From Pseudomonas bijieensis (GTDB lineage Bacteria > Pseudomonadota > Gammaproteobacteria > Pseudomonadales > Pseudomonadaceae): 64,000 bases of DNA. A model generated the notes under the pieces. That model was not told where the DNA came from. It saw nothing but the letters and a program-made list of their open reading frames with translations, and ran no database searches. The translations under genes and the position numbers were made by a program. The stretch lies in the NCBI RefSeq assembly GCF_013347965.1, contig NZ_CP048810.1:2728001-2792000 (forward strand), written 5' to 3'. Below, one piece after another: positions 40,366 through 51,001 of this stretch (positions within the stretch are counted from its first letter, which is position 1; every line of letters begins with the position of its first letter).

Positions 40366-40730
40366 GGGTCCGTCTCTTTATTGTTATGGGGGCAACGGTG
40401 AGGCATCCGAGCCCGAAGTCTGCAATCTAGACAGCGGCGCGTGGACTGTCTCCAATCATTCGCAAGGTTGATACCCGCCCATGGCGAGGGGCGTGTTTAT
40501 TGATAGCGGTCAATTTCCTGTAACAATTGCCATCATTTTGCCCGTTCTTGATTAAAGATCGTCTCCAGGTGGCCGATTCAACCTATCAGGAAAGAATCTC
40601 CCGAGCGGCGCTCAGGCACAGTCCTGAACGCTCGGGCCGACCTTCGCGCCATCCAAGGACGCGAGCTCCCATCCGCGACGGTTCGATGACAGCGCTCGTC
40701 GAACCAACCAGTTCAGGCATATGGCGCACA
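40366..40730. other. intergenic region before the tubulin-like gene
   Basis: These 365 bases hold divergent promoter space for the MFS gene and the tubulin-like gene. The only clear structure is the hairpin at 40600-40636. Frames that run through the region lack plausible protein character. Confidence 0.5.
40600..40636 (+). other. nested hairpin in the leader of the tubulin-like gene
   Basis: CCCGAGCG (40600-40607) pairs with CGCTCGGG (40629-40636), and inside it TCAGG pairs with CCTGA around a CACAGT loop. It lies 94 bases before the start codon and has no T-run after it. It may be a regulatory mRNA structure or a protein-binding palindrome. Confidence 0.5.
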
Positions 40731-42884
40731 ATGACTTCCAAAAAAACAGCCACTGCGGTATCCGATCTGACCCTGAGCCCGGCCGCCAACGGCCCTGAAG
40801 TCTCGAAACCCTCGAGCAACTCGCGTCCCCTGTCGACTCAGCAGTATCTGTATTTCACCGAAACCAACACCGATCGGATCCTCGACAACCTCGATGGCCT
40901 GCGCGACGCGGTGTTCCCGCGTCCGCCCCATCTGGTAGAAGACGAGAGCGACCGTACCCAGCAGGAATTCCCGTCGGTGTGCCTGATCGGCCTGGGGCGC
41001 TGCGGCTCCAACATTGCCCTGGACGTGGCCGAGCTGGTGTACAACGCCCGCAAGTTCTACCTCAACGAATTCAACGCCGAAGACAAGGCCTACAGCGACA
41101 AGGGCTACAGCCCCGCGCAGTGGATCCGCAACAATCTGCGCCTGGGCACCAGCAAGGCCAGCAAACCGGTGTTCCTGGTGGAACCGCTGGTAATGCTCGG
41201 CGACCTGGACAAGGACATCGCCGGGCGCATCCGCTTCTCGCGCAAGGGTGAGAAAAGCGGCTTTTTGCGCGACTACAGCAAAATGAAAATCATGGACCTG
41301 TCGGAAGTCCACGCCGGTGGTGCCGGTAACGCGCCGATCCTGGGCCAGTACTTGGCCAAGATCATCCTGAACAAGGACACCCAGCGCTTCTCCAGCCCTG
41401 ACTGGAAAATGATCCACTCGTACCTGATCGACAGCTGCGGCATCAAGGCCAACCAGTCGCGCCTGTACTTCTCGATCTTCAGTGCCGGCGGCGGTACCGG
41501 TTCGGGCATGGCCTCGGAGTTCGGCCTGGCCCAGCAATACTCGTACATGAACAAGACGTTCGACACCAAGCCGATGGACGAACACGACAGCAAGAGCGGT
41601 CATTCCTTCGTCTTCGAACCGATCTTCACCAGCGGCATCTGCGTGCTGCCGAACATTTCCGACCACCGCAGCGAAATGTCCGAGGCCCTGCACATCAACG
41701 CCGGACGCCTGCTGTGCAAGTACCTGTCGGAAGAATGGGATTTCTCGTACAACTTCGCCAACGAAGACAGCAGCGAAGCCAGCGTCATGGGCCGCATCCG
41801 CCCGTGGAACGCGATGATGCTGATTTCCAACGACATCATGCGCTACGCCGAAGAAAGCGATGACGGCAACATCCAGAACATTGATGTCAATGCCATGGAG
41901 AAGCACGCCAACCAGTACATCTCCCAACAGATCTTCAACATCCTGACGGCCCAGGCGGTCACGACCGATTACGACCAGAACTACTTCAGGCGTGCCGGCA
42001 TCGACATCGGCGAAACCATTCGCCTGGACGCCAACGACCTGTTCATGAGCCTGGCCGGGCCGGTAGCGATTGCCTACGCCGAATCCGTGGTCCCGGAAAC
42101 CCCGGCGCCAAGCGGCGACAAGTTCAAGGTGTTCGAGAAAGAGCCACCACGCCTGAACATCGACGACCTGTTCTTCCGCTCCATCGACCTGCCGCACTTC
42201 AACAAAGTCACCCAGGCCATCGAAGGCATCAGCCTGTTGCCGATCGAATCCAAGCGCTACCGCGCCTCGCTGGAGCAGTACAAGAATTCCGGCTACGACG
42301 CAGCCGCCCTGCACGACCTGCACTTCTTCAAGAACTGCTCGTCGGTGGTGTCCATCGTCTCGTTGCCCAAGGACTACAAGCTGTCCTACATGGACCTGAA
42401 CCGGCTCAAGACCCATCTCAACAGCCTGTTCCCCAACACGACCCTCAAGCGTTACGCGTTGGTGATCGGCGCCTCGGCCAACCTGTCGCTGACCACCCTG
42501 ATCGCCAAGAGCCCGTGCCTGTCGGACGACTTCCTGACCCTGATCGTGGCCTTCATCAAACGCTGCTTCGCCCGCACCCCGTACCGTTTCGACGACACCC
42601 TGGACAACTCGATCCTGGACTTCATCATCAATGAAGACTTCGACGAAGAACGGATCGACGATCTGCTCAACGAATTCGAGAACCCGGCGAAGATCCTCGA
42701 CACCAACTGGTACGCGATCAAGCCGATGTACGAGAAGAAATACCGCGAGCTGATCAATGACAAGGACAAGTTCGTCTCGATCAACGATATCCGCTTGTCC
42801 CGTGACTGCGTGAAGAAGTCCATCAAGTACCTGCGCGAGATCTACCGTCACCGCATTGGCAAGACCAAGGTTATTTCCCCTTAA
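40731..42884 (+). CDS. tubulin/FtsZ-superfamily GTPase-like protein of unknown function
   Basis: This 717-residue protein carries the sequence marks of the tubulin/FtsZ GTPase fold in order. T1 is IGLGRCGSN (86-94), T3 is HAGGAGNAPILGQ (194-206), and T4 is the tubulin signature GGGTGSG (253-259). LPNISDHRSEMSEALHINAG (306-325) resembles the T5 region, and LISNDIM (364-370) matches the PNDKL-type helix-7 start. RLDANDL (431-437) gives the paired T7 aspartates Asp433 and Asp436 needed for polymer-stimulated GTP hydrolysis. About 75 disordered residues precede the domain and 260 residues follow it. No partner gene is adjacent. It may be a divergent filament-forming GTPase of the Tubulin_2/FtsZ-like group. 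The function is unknown. Confidence 0.85.
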   Translation: MTSKKTATAVSDLTLSPAANGPEVSKPSSNSRPLSTQQYLYFTETNTDRILDNLDGLRDAVFPRPPHLVEDESDRTQQEFPSVCLIGLGRCGSNIALDVAELVYNARKFYLNEFNAEDKAYSDKGYSPAQWIRNNLRLGTSKASKPVFLVEPLVMLGDLDKDIAGRIRFSRKGEKSGFLRDYSKMKIMDLSEVHAGGAGNAPILGQYLAKIILNKDTQRFSSPDWKMIHSYLIDSCGIKANQSRLYFSIFSAGGGTGSGMASEFGLAQQYSYMNKTFDTKPMDEHDSKSGHSFVFEPIFTSGICVLPNISDHRSEMSEALHINAGRLLCKYLSEEWDFSYNFANEDSSEASVMGRIRPWNAMMLISNDIMRYAEESDDGNIQNIDVNAMEKHANQYISQQIFNILTAQAVTTDYDQNYFRRAGIDIGETIRLDANDLFMSLAGPVAIAYAESVVPETPAPSGDKFKVFEKEPPRLNIDDLFFRSIDLPHFNKVTQAIEGISLLPIESKRYRASLEQYKNSGYDAAALHDLHFFKNCSSVVSIVSLPKDYKLSYMDLNRLKTHLNSLFPNTTLKRYALVIGASANLSLTTLIAKSPCLSDDFLTLIVAFIKRCFARTPYRFDDTLDNSILDFIINEDFDEERIDDLLNEFENPAKILDTNWYAIKPMYEKKYRELINDKDKFVSINDIRLSRDCVKKSIKYLREIYRHRIGKTKVISP

Positions 42885-42936
42885 TAACCATACTGGCAGG
42901 ACTTATTGAGGTAGGCGCAAGAGCGCGTCGCCCCGA

Positions 42937-43019
42937 ATCGCGAGCAGGCTCGCTCCCACATTTGATCGCGTTCTTCCTGAAGAAACTCGGTCTACTGTGG
43001 GAGCGAGCCTGCTCGCGAT
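42937..43019. repeat. outward-facing REP pair
   Basis: Two REP copies (42937-42960 minus sense, 42995-43019 plus sense) have their heads toward each other, the reverse of the usual layout. The rest of the 324-base gap between the tubulin-like gene and the DUF2288 gene shows nothing recognisable. Confidence 0.85.
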
Positions 43020-43208
43020 GCCGATCTCAAATACACTACACAACAACATCCAGAAACAATTAACTAGCCCCATGGCTGGTCCAGAAACTGTTCCCGTTAC
43101 GTATACGTCACCCTCTCCTGTGGCGTTTCGCCACGGCAGGACGCCATCACGCTACTCACCTACACACTTTCATCCGACAAAAAATCACGAACCAAGTTGG
43201 TGCACCGA

Positions 43209-43514
43209 TCAGTTCGACGCCCTTTCCTGGATCATAATCCAGGGCGAAACCACCACCGCCCAAAGCTGCGGATCACGCTCCAGAAAATCCAGCGCCCGCG
43301 TTTCAGACAGCTTGGCGAGCTGGTCGGCGGCCAGCCAGGCAGCGACTTTGGTACCTTCGTCCTGGGCAACGGCTTCGGCGGCGGCGATCAAATCCAGTGC
43401 CGGATCGACCCACAATAGGGCACCCTTGGCAAAGAACGGCTCCAGCTCTTTCCAGGTGATGGATGCGGTTTCACCAAGCAGCTTGGCATAGAGGGTGCTA
43501 GGTTCTTGATTCAT
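43209..43514 (-). CDS. DUF2288 family protein
   Basis: This 101-residue soluble protein (MNQEPSTLYAKLLGETASIT, then LERDPQLWAVVVSPWIMIQE) matches the DUF2288 family of unknown function that is common in Pseudomonas. A GGACAGGTCC stretch precedes its ATG. It is convergent with the tubulin-like gene and divergent from braC, so it is probably a single-gene unit. Confidence 0.8.
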   Translation of the reverse strand: MNQEPSTLYAKLLGETASITWKELEPFFAKGALLWVDPALDLIAAAEAVAQDEGTKVAAWLAADQLAKLSETRALDFLERDPQLWAVVVSPWIMIQERASN

Positions 43515-43852
43515 GGGACCTGTCCGGAAAAGAAATCGGCGCGAATGATAACGTCGGTGGTCTGGCAGAAAAACCCGGTAGTAATTGCAGCACCGATTGA
43601 AAAGCGCAGGAAAGCCAAGGATTGCCGATATGACCGGACAACCCCCGCCGCCATTCTGTCTTTTTCTTTCAATTAAGCGACACCCTCAGGTTTTGCCCCC
43701 AAGCGCCAGCTTCCCTTGCCAACAACCGGCGCTCTACACTGTACCGGTACAGTTGCCGGGGGCATTTCCGCGAGGGTATCCAAGATATCTGACCCGGTTC
43801 TGCTGCTACGGCGCCAGGACTATAAAAACTACAACAGCATGAGTGGAGCACT
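43515..43852. other. upstream region of braC
   Basis: These 338 bases contain no gene. A perfect 16-bp palindrome lies at 43738-43753, and a TATAAA box near 43821 could be the braC minus-10 element. Nothing else is clear. Confidence 0.5.
43738..43753. promoter_or_regulatory. perfect 16-bp palindrome upstream of braC
   Basis: ACTGTACCGGTACAGT is a complete palindrome about 100 bases before the braC start. It has the look of a dimeric repressor or activator site. I cannot name the regulator. Confidence 0.55.
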
Positions 43853-44980
43853 ATGACTAAGGCTACTAAGCAGATTTCCAAACTGTTTGCCGCTATGGTT
43901 CTGGCCGGGGTTGCCAGCCATTCGTTCGCCGCCGACACCATCACCATCGGCATTGCCGGTCCGAAAACCGGTCCGGTCACCCAGTACGGCGACATGCAAT
44001 TCATTGGCGCGAAACAAGCCATCAAGGACATCAACGCCAAGGGCGGCGTCGACGGCAAGATGCTCGAAGTCAAGGAATACGATGACGCTTGCGATCCTAA
44101 ACAGGCCGTTGCCGTGGCCAACAAAGTGGTCAACGATGGCGTCAAGTTCGTCGTCGGCCACCTGTGCTCCAGCTCCACCCAGCCAGCTTCGGACATCTAT
44201 GAAGACGAAGGCGTGATCATGATCACTCCGGCAGCCACCAGCCCGGACATCACCACTCGTGGCTACAAGATGATTTTCCGCACCATCGGCCTGGACAGCG
44301 CCCAGGGCCCTGCCGCCGGCAACTACATCGCCGACCACGTCAAGCCGAAAGTCGTCGCTGTACTGCACGACAAACAGCAGTACGGTGAAGGCATCGCTAG
44401 CGCCGTGAAGAAAACCCTCGAGGCCAAAGGCGTCAAAGTAGCCGTATTCGAAGGCCTGAACGCTGGCGACAAGGACTTCTCCTCGATCATCCAGCGCCTC
44501 AAGCAAAACAACGTCGACTTCGTCTACTACGGCGGCTACCACCCTGAACTGGGTCTGATCCTGCGTCAGTCCAAGGAAAAAGGCCTGAAAGCCAAGTTCA
44601 TGGGCCCGGAAGGTGTCGGCAACGACTCCATCTCGCAAATCGCCCAGGACGCCTCCGAAGGCCTGCTGGTCACCCTGCCGAAGTCCTTCGATGCCGATCC
44701 GGCGAACAAGGCCGTCGTCGACGCCATCAAGGCCGACGGCAAGGATCCGAGCGGTCCGTTCGTGTTCCCGGCCTACTCCGCGGTCCAACTGATCGCCGAA
44801 GGCATCAAGGCCGCCAAGAGCGAAGACACTGCCAAGGTCGCCGAGGCCATCCACAAAGGCACCTTCAAGACCCCGACCGGCGACCTGTCGTTCGACGCGA
44901 AGGGCGACCTGAAGGACTTCCAGTTCGTGGTCTACGAATGGCACTTCAACAAACCGAAGACTGAAGTCTCCCCTCAGTAA
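43853..44980 (+). CDS. braC: branched-chain amino acid-binding protein
   Basis: This 375-residue periplasmic protein (signal peptide cleaved after SHSFA, near residue 26) has the Leu/Ile/Val-binding signature TITIGIAGPKTGPVTQYGD and the conserved cysteine pair of LivJ-type proteins (DDACDPK, VGHLCSSS). It feeds BraDE. A terminator-like hairpin follows its stop, so more BraC than transporter should be made. It opens the braCDEFG operon. Confidence 0.95.
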   Translation: MTKATKQISKLFAAMVLAGVASHSFAADTITIGIAGPKTGPVTQYGDMQFIGAKQAIKDINAKGGVDGKMLEVKEYDDACDPKQAVAVANKVVNDGVKFVVGHLCSSSTQPASDIYEDEGVIMITPAATSPDITTRGYKMIFRTIGLDSAQGPAAGNYIADHVKPKVVAVLHDKQQYGEGIASAVKKTLEAKGVKVAVFEGLNAGDKDFSSIIQRLKQNNVDFVYYGGYHPELGLILRQSKEKGLKAKFMGPEGVGNDSISQIAQDASEGLLVTLPKSFDADPANKAVVDAIKADGKDPSGPFVFPAYSAVQLIAEGIKAAKSEDTAKVAEAIHKGTFKTPTGDLSFDAKGDLKDFQFVVYEWHFNKPKTEVSPQ

Positions 44981-45001
44981 GCCAGGCCTTACTGGTCAAC
45001 A

Positions 45002-45033
45002 AGCCCACTGTGCGAGCAGTGGGCTTTGTTTTA
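45002..45033 (+). terminator. terminator or attenuator between braC and braD
   Basis: AGCCCACTG and CAGTGGGCT form a 9-bp stem with a six-base loop, followed by TTGTTTT. It comes 22 bases after the braC stop and before the rest of the operon, so partial termination is likely. Confidence 0.8.
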
Positions 45034-45208
45034 CGAGGTTTATGGGCCAGGCACCCGCGATCCGGGAGCTGGTTCACCTGAAAATCTTAAAACCGTCACC
45101 AGCGGTTCGCTGGCAAACGCTCGGGGCGAATGTGATCAGAGAACACAGCACCGGGCCGGAACATGACTCCACCAGTGAAATGCGTATCGGGTTTTTAGGA
45201 GCGCTGTA

Positions 45209-46128
45209 ATGCCTGAGATCTATCATTTTTTCCAACAGCTGGTTAATGGCCTGACCATTGGCAGCACCTATGCCTTGATAGCCATTGGCTACACAATGGT
45301 CTACGGCATCATTGGAATGATTAACTTCGCCCATGGCGAGGTCTACATGATCGGTTCCTACGTGGCTTTCATCGCCCTTGCCGGGCTGGCCATGATGGGT
45401 ATCGATTCACTGCCGCTGTTAATGACCGCCGCGTTCGTGGCGTCGATCATCGTAACCAGTGCCTATGGCTACAGTATCGAGCGCGTTGCCTACCGCCCCT
45501 TGCGTAGCAGCAACCGATTGATCCCGCTGATCTCCGCCATCGGCATGTCGATCTTCCTGCAGAACACCGTATTGCTGTCCCAGGACTCCAAGGACAAGTC
45601 GATTCCCAACCTGATCCCGGGGAGCTTCTCCTTCGGCCCGGGCGGCGCCGAAGAAGTACTGGTTTCCTACATGCAGATCCTGGTGTTCATCGTGACCCTG
45701 GTCGCCATGCTCGGGCTGACGCTGTTCATCTCCCGATCCCGCCTTGGCCGCGCCTGCCGCGCCTGCGCCGAGGACATCAAGATGGCCAACCTGCTGGGCA
45801 TCAACACCAATAACATCATCGCCCTCACCTTCGTCATCGGTGCCGCGCTGGCGGCTGTCGCCGCGGTGCTGCTGAGCATGCAGTACGGCGTGATCAACCC
45901 CAACGCCGGTTTCCTGGTGGGCCTGAAGGCCTTTACCGCAGCGGTACTGGGTGGCATCGGCAGCATTCCGGGCGCGATGCTCGGCGGGCTGGTGCTTGGG
46001 GTGGCCGAAGCGTTCGGTGCCGATATCTTTGGCGACCAGTACAAGGACGTCGTGGCGTTCGGTCTCCTGGTCCTGGTCCTGTTGTTCCGGCCGACCGGCA
46101 TCCTGGGCCGTCCGGAGGTTGAGAAAGT

Positions 46129-46132
<4 letters not shown>
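45209..46132 (+). CDS. braD: branched-chain amino acid ABC transporter permease BraD (LivH)
   Basis: This 307-residue inner-membrane protein has eight or so hydrophobic segments and the LivH family features [19 protein letters not shown] and [11 protein letters not shown] near the N-terminus. It overlaps braE by four bases (ATGA). Together with BraE it forms the pore for leucine, isoleucine and valine. Confidence 0.94.
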
Positions 46133-47378
<1,246 letters not shown>

Positions 47379-47382
<4 letters not shown>

Positions 47383-48146
47383 GCCGCGAGATCCTCAAAG
47401 TCGAAAACTTGAGCATGCGCTTCGGCGGCTTGCTGGCGGTCAACGGCGTGGCCCTGACCGTGAAAGAGAAACAAGTGGTTGCGCTGATCGGACCGAACGG
47501 CGCGGGCAAGACCACCGTGTTCAACTGCCTGACCGGCTTCTACCAGCCCACCGGCGGCACCATCGTGCTGGACGGCGAGCCGATCCAGGGCCTGCCCGGC
47601 CATCAGATCGCCCGCAAGGGTGTAGTGCGCACCTTTCAGAACGTGCGGCTGTTCAAGGACATGACGGCGGTCGAGAACCTGTTGATCGCCCAGCATCGTC
47701 ACCTGAACACCAACTTCTTTGCCGGCCTGTTCAAGACCCCGGCGTTCCGCAAAAGCGAACGCGAGGCCATGGAGTACGCCGAGTACTGGCTGGAGAAGGT
47801 CAACCTCAAGGAGTTCGCCAACCGTACCGCCGGGACCCTGGCCTACGGTCAGCAACGGCGCCTGGAAATTGCCCGCTGCATGATGACCCGTCCGCGGATC
47901 CTCATGCTCGACGAGCCGGCCGCCGGCCTGAACCCCAAGGAAACCGAAGACCTCAAAGCCCTGATCGGCGTGTTGCGTGAAGAGCACAATGTCACCGTGC
48001 TGCTGATCGAGCACGACATGAAGCTGGTCATGAGCATTTCCGACCACATCGTCGTGATCAACCAGGGCACGCCCCTGGCCAACGGCTCGCCGGAACAGAT
48101 CCGCGACAATCCTGAAGTGATCAAAGCCTACCTGGGGGAAGCGTAA
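47379..48146 (+). CDS. braF: branched-chain amino acid ABC transporter ATPase BraF (LivG)
   Basis: This 255-residue ATPase has Walker [10 protein letters not shown] near residue 38, the [13 protein letters not shown] signature and Walker [16 protein letters not shown]. The frame is open upstream inside braE, but the ATG at 47379, overlapping the braE stop by four bases, gives the known length. It pairs with BraG to drive transport. Confidence 0.94.
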
Positions 48147-48848
48147 ATGCTGCAGTTCGAAAACGTTTCCACCTTCTATGGCAAGATCCAGGCCCTGCAC
48201 AGCGTCAACGTGGAGGTCCGCCAGGGCGAAATCGTGACGCTGATCGGAGCCAACGGCGCCGGCAAGTCCACCCTGCTGATGACGCTCTGCGGTTCGCCCC
48301 AGGCCCACAGCGGCAGCATCCGCTACATGGGTGAGGAACTGGTGGGCCAGGACTCGTCACACATCATGCGCAAGAGCATCGCGGTGGTGCCGGAAGGCCG
48401 TCGGGTCTTTGCCCGCCTGACCGTGGAAGAAAACCTCGCCATGGGCGGGTTCTTCACCGACAAGGGCGACTATCAGGAGCAAATGGACAAGGTGCTGCAC
48501 CTTTTCCCCCGCCTGAAAGAACGCTTTACCCAGCGCGGCGGCACCATGTCCGGCGGCGAACAGCAAATGCTCGCCATCGGCCGCGCACTGATGAGCAAGC
48601 CCAAGCTGCTGCTGCTCGACGAGCCTTCGTTGGGCCTGGCGCCGATCATCATCCAGCAGATCTTCGACATCATCGAACAACTGCGCAAGGATGGCGTGAC
48701 GGTGTTCCTGGTGGAGCAGAACGCCAACCAGGCGCTGAAAATCGCCGACCGGGCGTACGTGCTGGAGAACGGTCGCGTGGTGATGCAAGGCACCGGTGAA
48801 GCGCTGCTGATCGACCCGAAAGTGCGCGAGGCGTACTTGGGCGGTTGA
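48147..48848 (+). CDS. braG: branched-chain amino acid ABC transporter ATPase BraG (LivF)
   Basis: This 233-residue ATPase has Walker A GANGAGKST near residue 36, signature MSGGEQQMLAIGRALM and Walker B LLLLDEPSLGLAP. Its start immediately follows the braF stop. It is the last gene of the operon, and a strong terminator follows. Confidence 0.94.
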   Translation: MLQFENVSTFYGKIQALHSVNVEVRQGEIVTLIGANGAGKSTLLMTLCGSPQAHSGSIRYMGEELVGQDSSHIMRKSIAVVPEGRRVFARLTVEENLAMGGFFTDKGDYQEQMDKVLHLFPRLKERFTQRGGTMSGGEQQMLAIGRALMSKPKLLLLDEPSLGLAPIIIQQIFDIIEQLRKDGVTVFLVEQNANQALKIADRAYVLENGRVVMQGTGEALLIDPKVREAYLGG

Positions 48849-48861
48849 GTCTGTCGCAATG

Positions 48862-48889
48862 AAAAAACGGCCTTCGGGCCGTTTTTTTT
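48862..48889 (+). terminator. Rho-independent terminator of the bra operon
   Basis: AAAAAACGGCC-TTCG-GGCCGTTTTTT is an ideal terminator with a stable TTCG loop, 13 bases after the braG stop. Confidence 0.93.
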
Positions 48890-48892
48890 GGG

Positions 48893-48911
48893 GGCAAGCC
48901 TTGCTCCCACA
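48893..48911 (-). repeat. partial REP remnant after the bra terminator
   Basis: GGCAAGCCTTGCTCCCACA is one half of a REP of the TGTGGGAGCAAGG type. Confidence 0.6.
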
Positions 48912-49045
48912 AAAACCTACCCTCACCCCATTGGGTTTCGAAATAAAAAATCGAGAACCGCTGTAACACTTCCCCACGCCCCTTCTCTAGTTCAGCAGAC
49001 CGGCGCTAACGCCGGTTCATTTCCCTGAAGAACTGGAGAATCACC

Positions 49046-49351
49046 ATGACTGCTTCGACTCGCACCCTGTCCGCCACCGCCCTGATCCTGGCCCTGGGTT
49101 CTGCCCTGAGCATGACGGCCGTCTCGTCCGCCCACGCAGCCGACGACAACATGGAAAAATGCTTCGGCGTCGCCCTCAAAGGCATGAACAACTGCGCCGC
49201 CGGTGCCGGCACCACCTGCGCCGGCACCGCGAAAATGGACTATCAAGGCAACGCGTGGAAATCGGTCCCTAAAGGCACTTGCACCACCCTTGAAAGCAAG
49301 ACCTCCCCCACCGGCTTCGGCCAACTCCAAGCGTTCAAAGCCAAGTCCTGA
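49046..49351 (+). CDS. bufA1: DUF2282 bufferin-type RiPP precursor
   Basis: This 101-residue protein has a signal peptide (cleavage near residue 31 after SSAHA) and a mature part with four cysteines: Cys39 in EKCFG, Cys50 in MNNCAAGAG, Cys58 in TTCAG and Cys79 in KGTCTTLE. This is the pattern of the DUF2282/BufA1 precursors, which a DUF692 enzyme modifies to copper-binding peptides in characterised relatives. The next three genes supply the expected partners. A GAAGAACTGGAG stretch precedes the ATG. The chemistry here is inferred. Confidence 0.88.
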   Translation: MTASTRTLSATALILALGSALSMTAVSSAHAADDNMEKCFGVALKGMNNCAAGAGTTCAGTAKMDYQGNAWKSVPKGTCTTLESKTSPTGFGQLQAFKAKS

Positions 49352-49376
49352 TCGCATCTGCCTGAGGCCCACTGCC

Positions 49377-50246
49377 ATGTCCACTGCGCTTTTCCTCGCC
49401 ACTGATACCCGATTGCCGCCAAGGGCGGGTCTGGGGCTCAAGGCCGAGCATTTCCATGAAGTACTCCAGACCCAACCGGATCTGGGCTTCTTCGAAGTGC
49501 ATGCGGAAAACTACATGGTGGCTGGTGGGCCGTTTCATCACTACCTGGGGCGGATACGCGAACAGTACCCGCTGTCGCTGCACGGCGTCGGCCTGTCGAT
49601 CGGTGGCGAAGGGCCGCTGGATGTCACGCATTTACGGCGCCTGGCCACACTGATCGAACGCTATCAGCCCCAGTCCTTTTCCGAACACCTGGCCTGGTCC
49701 AGCCATGGCCCGGTGTTCCTCAATGACCTGCTGCCCCTGGCCTACGACCAGGCGAGCCTCGACCGTGTCTGCGAACACGTCGATCAGGTGCAGTCCAGCC
49801 TCAAATGCCGGCTGTTGCTGGAAAACCCGGCCACTTATCTGACGTTCGAGGAATCGACCCTCGACGAACCTCACTTCATTGGCGAAGTCATTCGTCGCAC
49901 CGGCTGCGGCCTGCTATTGGATGTGAACAACGTCTACGTTTCGTGCATCAACCACAGCCGCGATCCACAGGTCTACCTCGACGCCCTGCCCTTGCAAGCC
50001 ACCGGCGAGATTCATCTGGCCGGGTTTGCCGAAGACGCCGACAGCCTTGGCGAGCGCCTGCTGATAGACGATCACGGGGCGCCCATCGCCAACGAAGTCT
50101 GGCAGCTGTATCGCAAGGCACTGGCGCGAACCGGGCCGGTAGCCACCCTGATCGAGCGAGACAACCACGTCCCTGCATTCGAGGTGCTGCTGGCCGAAGC
50201 GCGCCAGGCCGAGCGACTGCTAAGCGCCGCCGGAGCCCGGCCATGA
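49377..50246 (+). CDS. bufB1: DUF692 (MNIO) iron-oxygenase RiPP maturase
   Basis: This 289-residue TIM-barrel protein carries DUF692/MNIO metal-ligand segments: GFFEVHAENYM, LHGVGLSIG, SEHLAWSS, LLDVNNVYVSC and GEIHLAGFAED. MNIO enzymes use a multinuclear iron centre to convert precursor cysteines to heterocycles. The ATG at 49377 is 25 bases from the precursor stop, and the frame upstream is not needed. It overlaps the next gene by four bases, which indicates coupled synthesis with its partner. Confidence 0.9.
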   Translation: MSTALFLATDTRLPPRAGLGLKAEHFHEVLQTQPDLGFFEVHAENYMVAGGPFHHYLGRIREQYPLSLHGVGLSIGGEGPLDVTHLRRLATLIERYQPQSFSEHLAWSSHGPVFLNDLLPLAYDQASLDRVCEHVDQVQSSLKCRLLLENPATYLTFEESTLDEPHFIGEVIRRTGCGLLLDVNNVYVSCINHSRDPQVYLDALPLQATGEIHLAGFAEDADSLGERLLIDDHGAPIANEVWQLYRKALARTGPVATLIERDNHVPAFEVLLAEARQAERLLSAAGARP

Positions 50247-51001
50247 GCCGCCAGAGCGAATTTGCCGCGGCCCTGCTCGATCCGCGCCAGGCCTGTCCGC
50301 CGGGCCTGATCAGCGCCAATGGCGCCGATTCCGAGAGCCGCTTCGCGGTGTACCGCAACAACGTGCTCAGCTCATTGATCAACGCCCTGGCCGACAACTA
50401 TCCAGTGGTGACACAACTGGTGGGCGAGGAATTCTTCCGTGGCATGGCCGGTGTCTATGTCCAGTCGGCGGCACCACGGAGCCCGATCATGAGCGAATAC
50501 GGTGCCGATTTTTCCGGTTTCATCGAACGCTTCGAACCCGCCGCCGGCGTGCCCTATCTCGCGGACGTGGCTCGCCTGGAACGGCTGCAAATCGAGGCCG
50601 GGCATGCAGCCGACGCCCAGCCCATGAGCGCGGAACGAGTCGTGGAATTACTGTCCTGCCCCACCCTCGCAGCGCATCTGAAGATCGCCTTCCACCCATC
50701 GCTGCGCCTGCTGAAATCACCTTTCGCCGTGGTCACGATCTGGGCTGCCCATCAACAAAAGCCTCTCGTAGCGTTCGAGCCGCGCGCCGCACAAAACGCC
50801 CTGGTACTGCGCAATGGCCTCGACGTGGAAGTGCTCGCGATCAGCCATGGTGCCCATGCCTTCATCACCTCCCTGCAGCAAGGCCTACCCCTGACAGCGG
50901 CAATCGAGCGCTACACCGACCTCGACCTGGAGCACCTCCTGGGGAGGCTCATCCGCCACCAGGCCATCACTGGCCTCCTATCTGAACAGGTAACCCAATG
51001 A
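50243..51001 (+). CDS. bufC1: DUF2063 partner protein of the MNIO maturase
   Basis: This 252-residue protein has the DUF2063 N-terminal signature (FAAALLDPRQACPPGL and RFAVYRNNVLSSLINALAD) and a wHTH-like region that in other RiPP systems recognises the leader or precursor. It overlaps its neighbours on both sides by four bases. The gene order DUF2282-DUF692-DUF2063-DoxX is the canonical bufferin layout. Confidence 0.88.
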   Translation: MSRQSEFAAALLDPRQACPPGLISANGADSESRFAVYRNNVLSSLINALADNYPVVTQLVGEEFFRGMAGVYVQSAAPRSPIMSEYGADFSGFIERFEPAAGVPYLADVARLERLQIEAGHAADAQPMSAERVVELLSCPTLAAHLKIAFHPSLRLLKSPFAVVTIWAAHQQKPLVAFEPRAAQNALVLRNGLDVEVLAISHGAHAFITSLQQGLPLTAAIERYTDLDLEHLLGRLIRHQAITGLLSEQVTQ

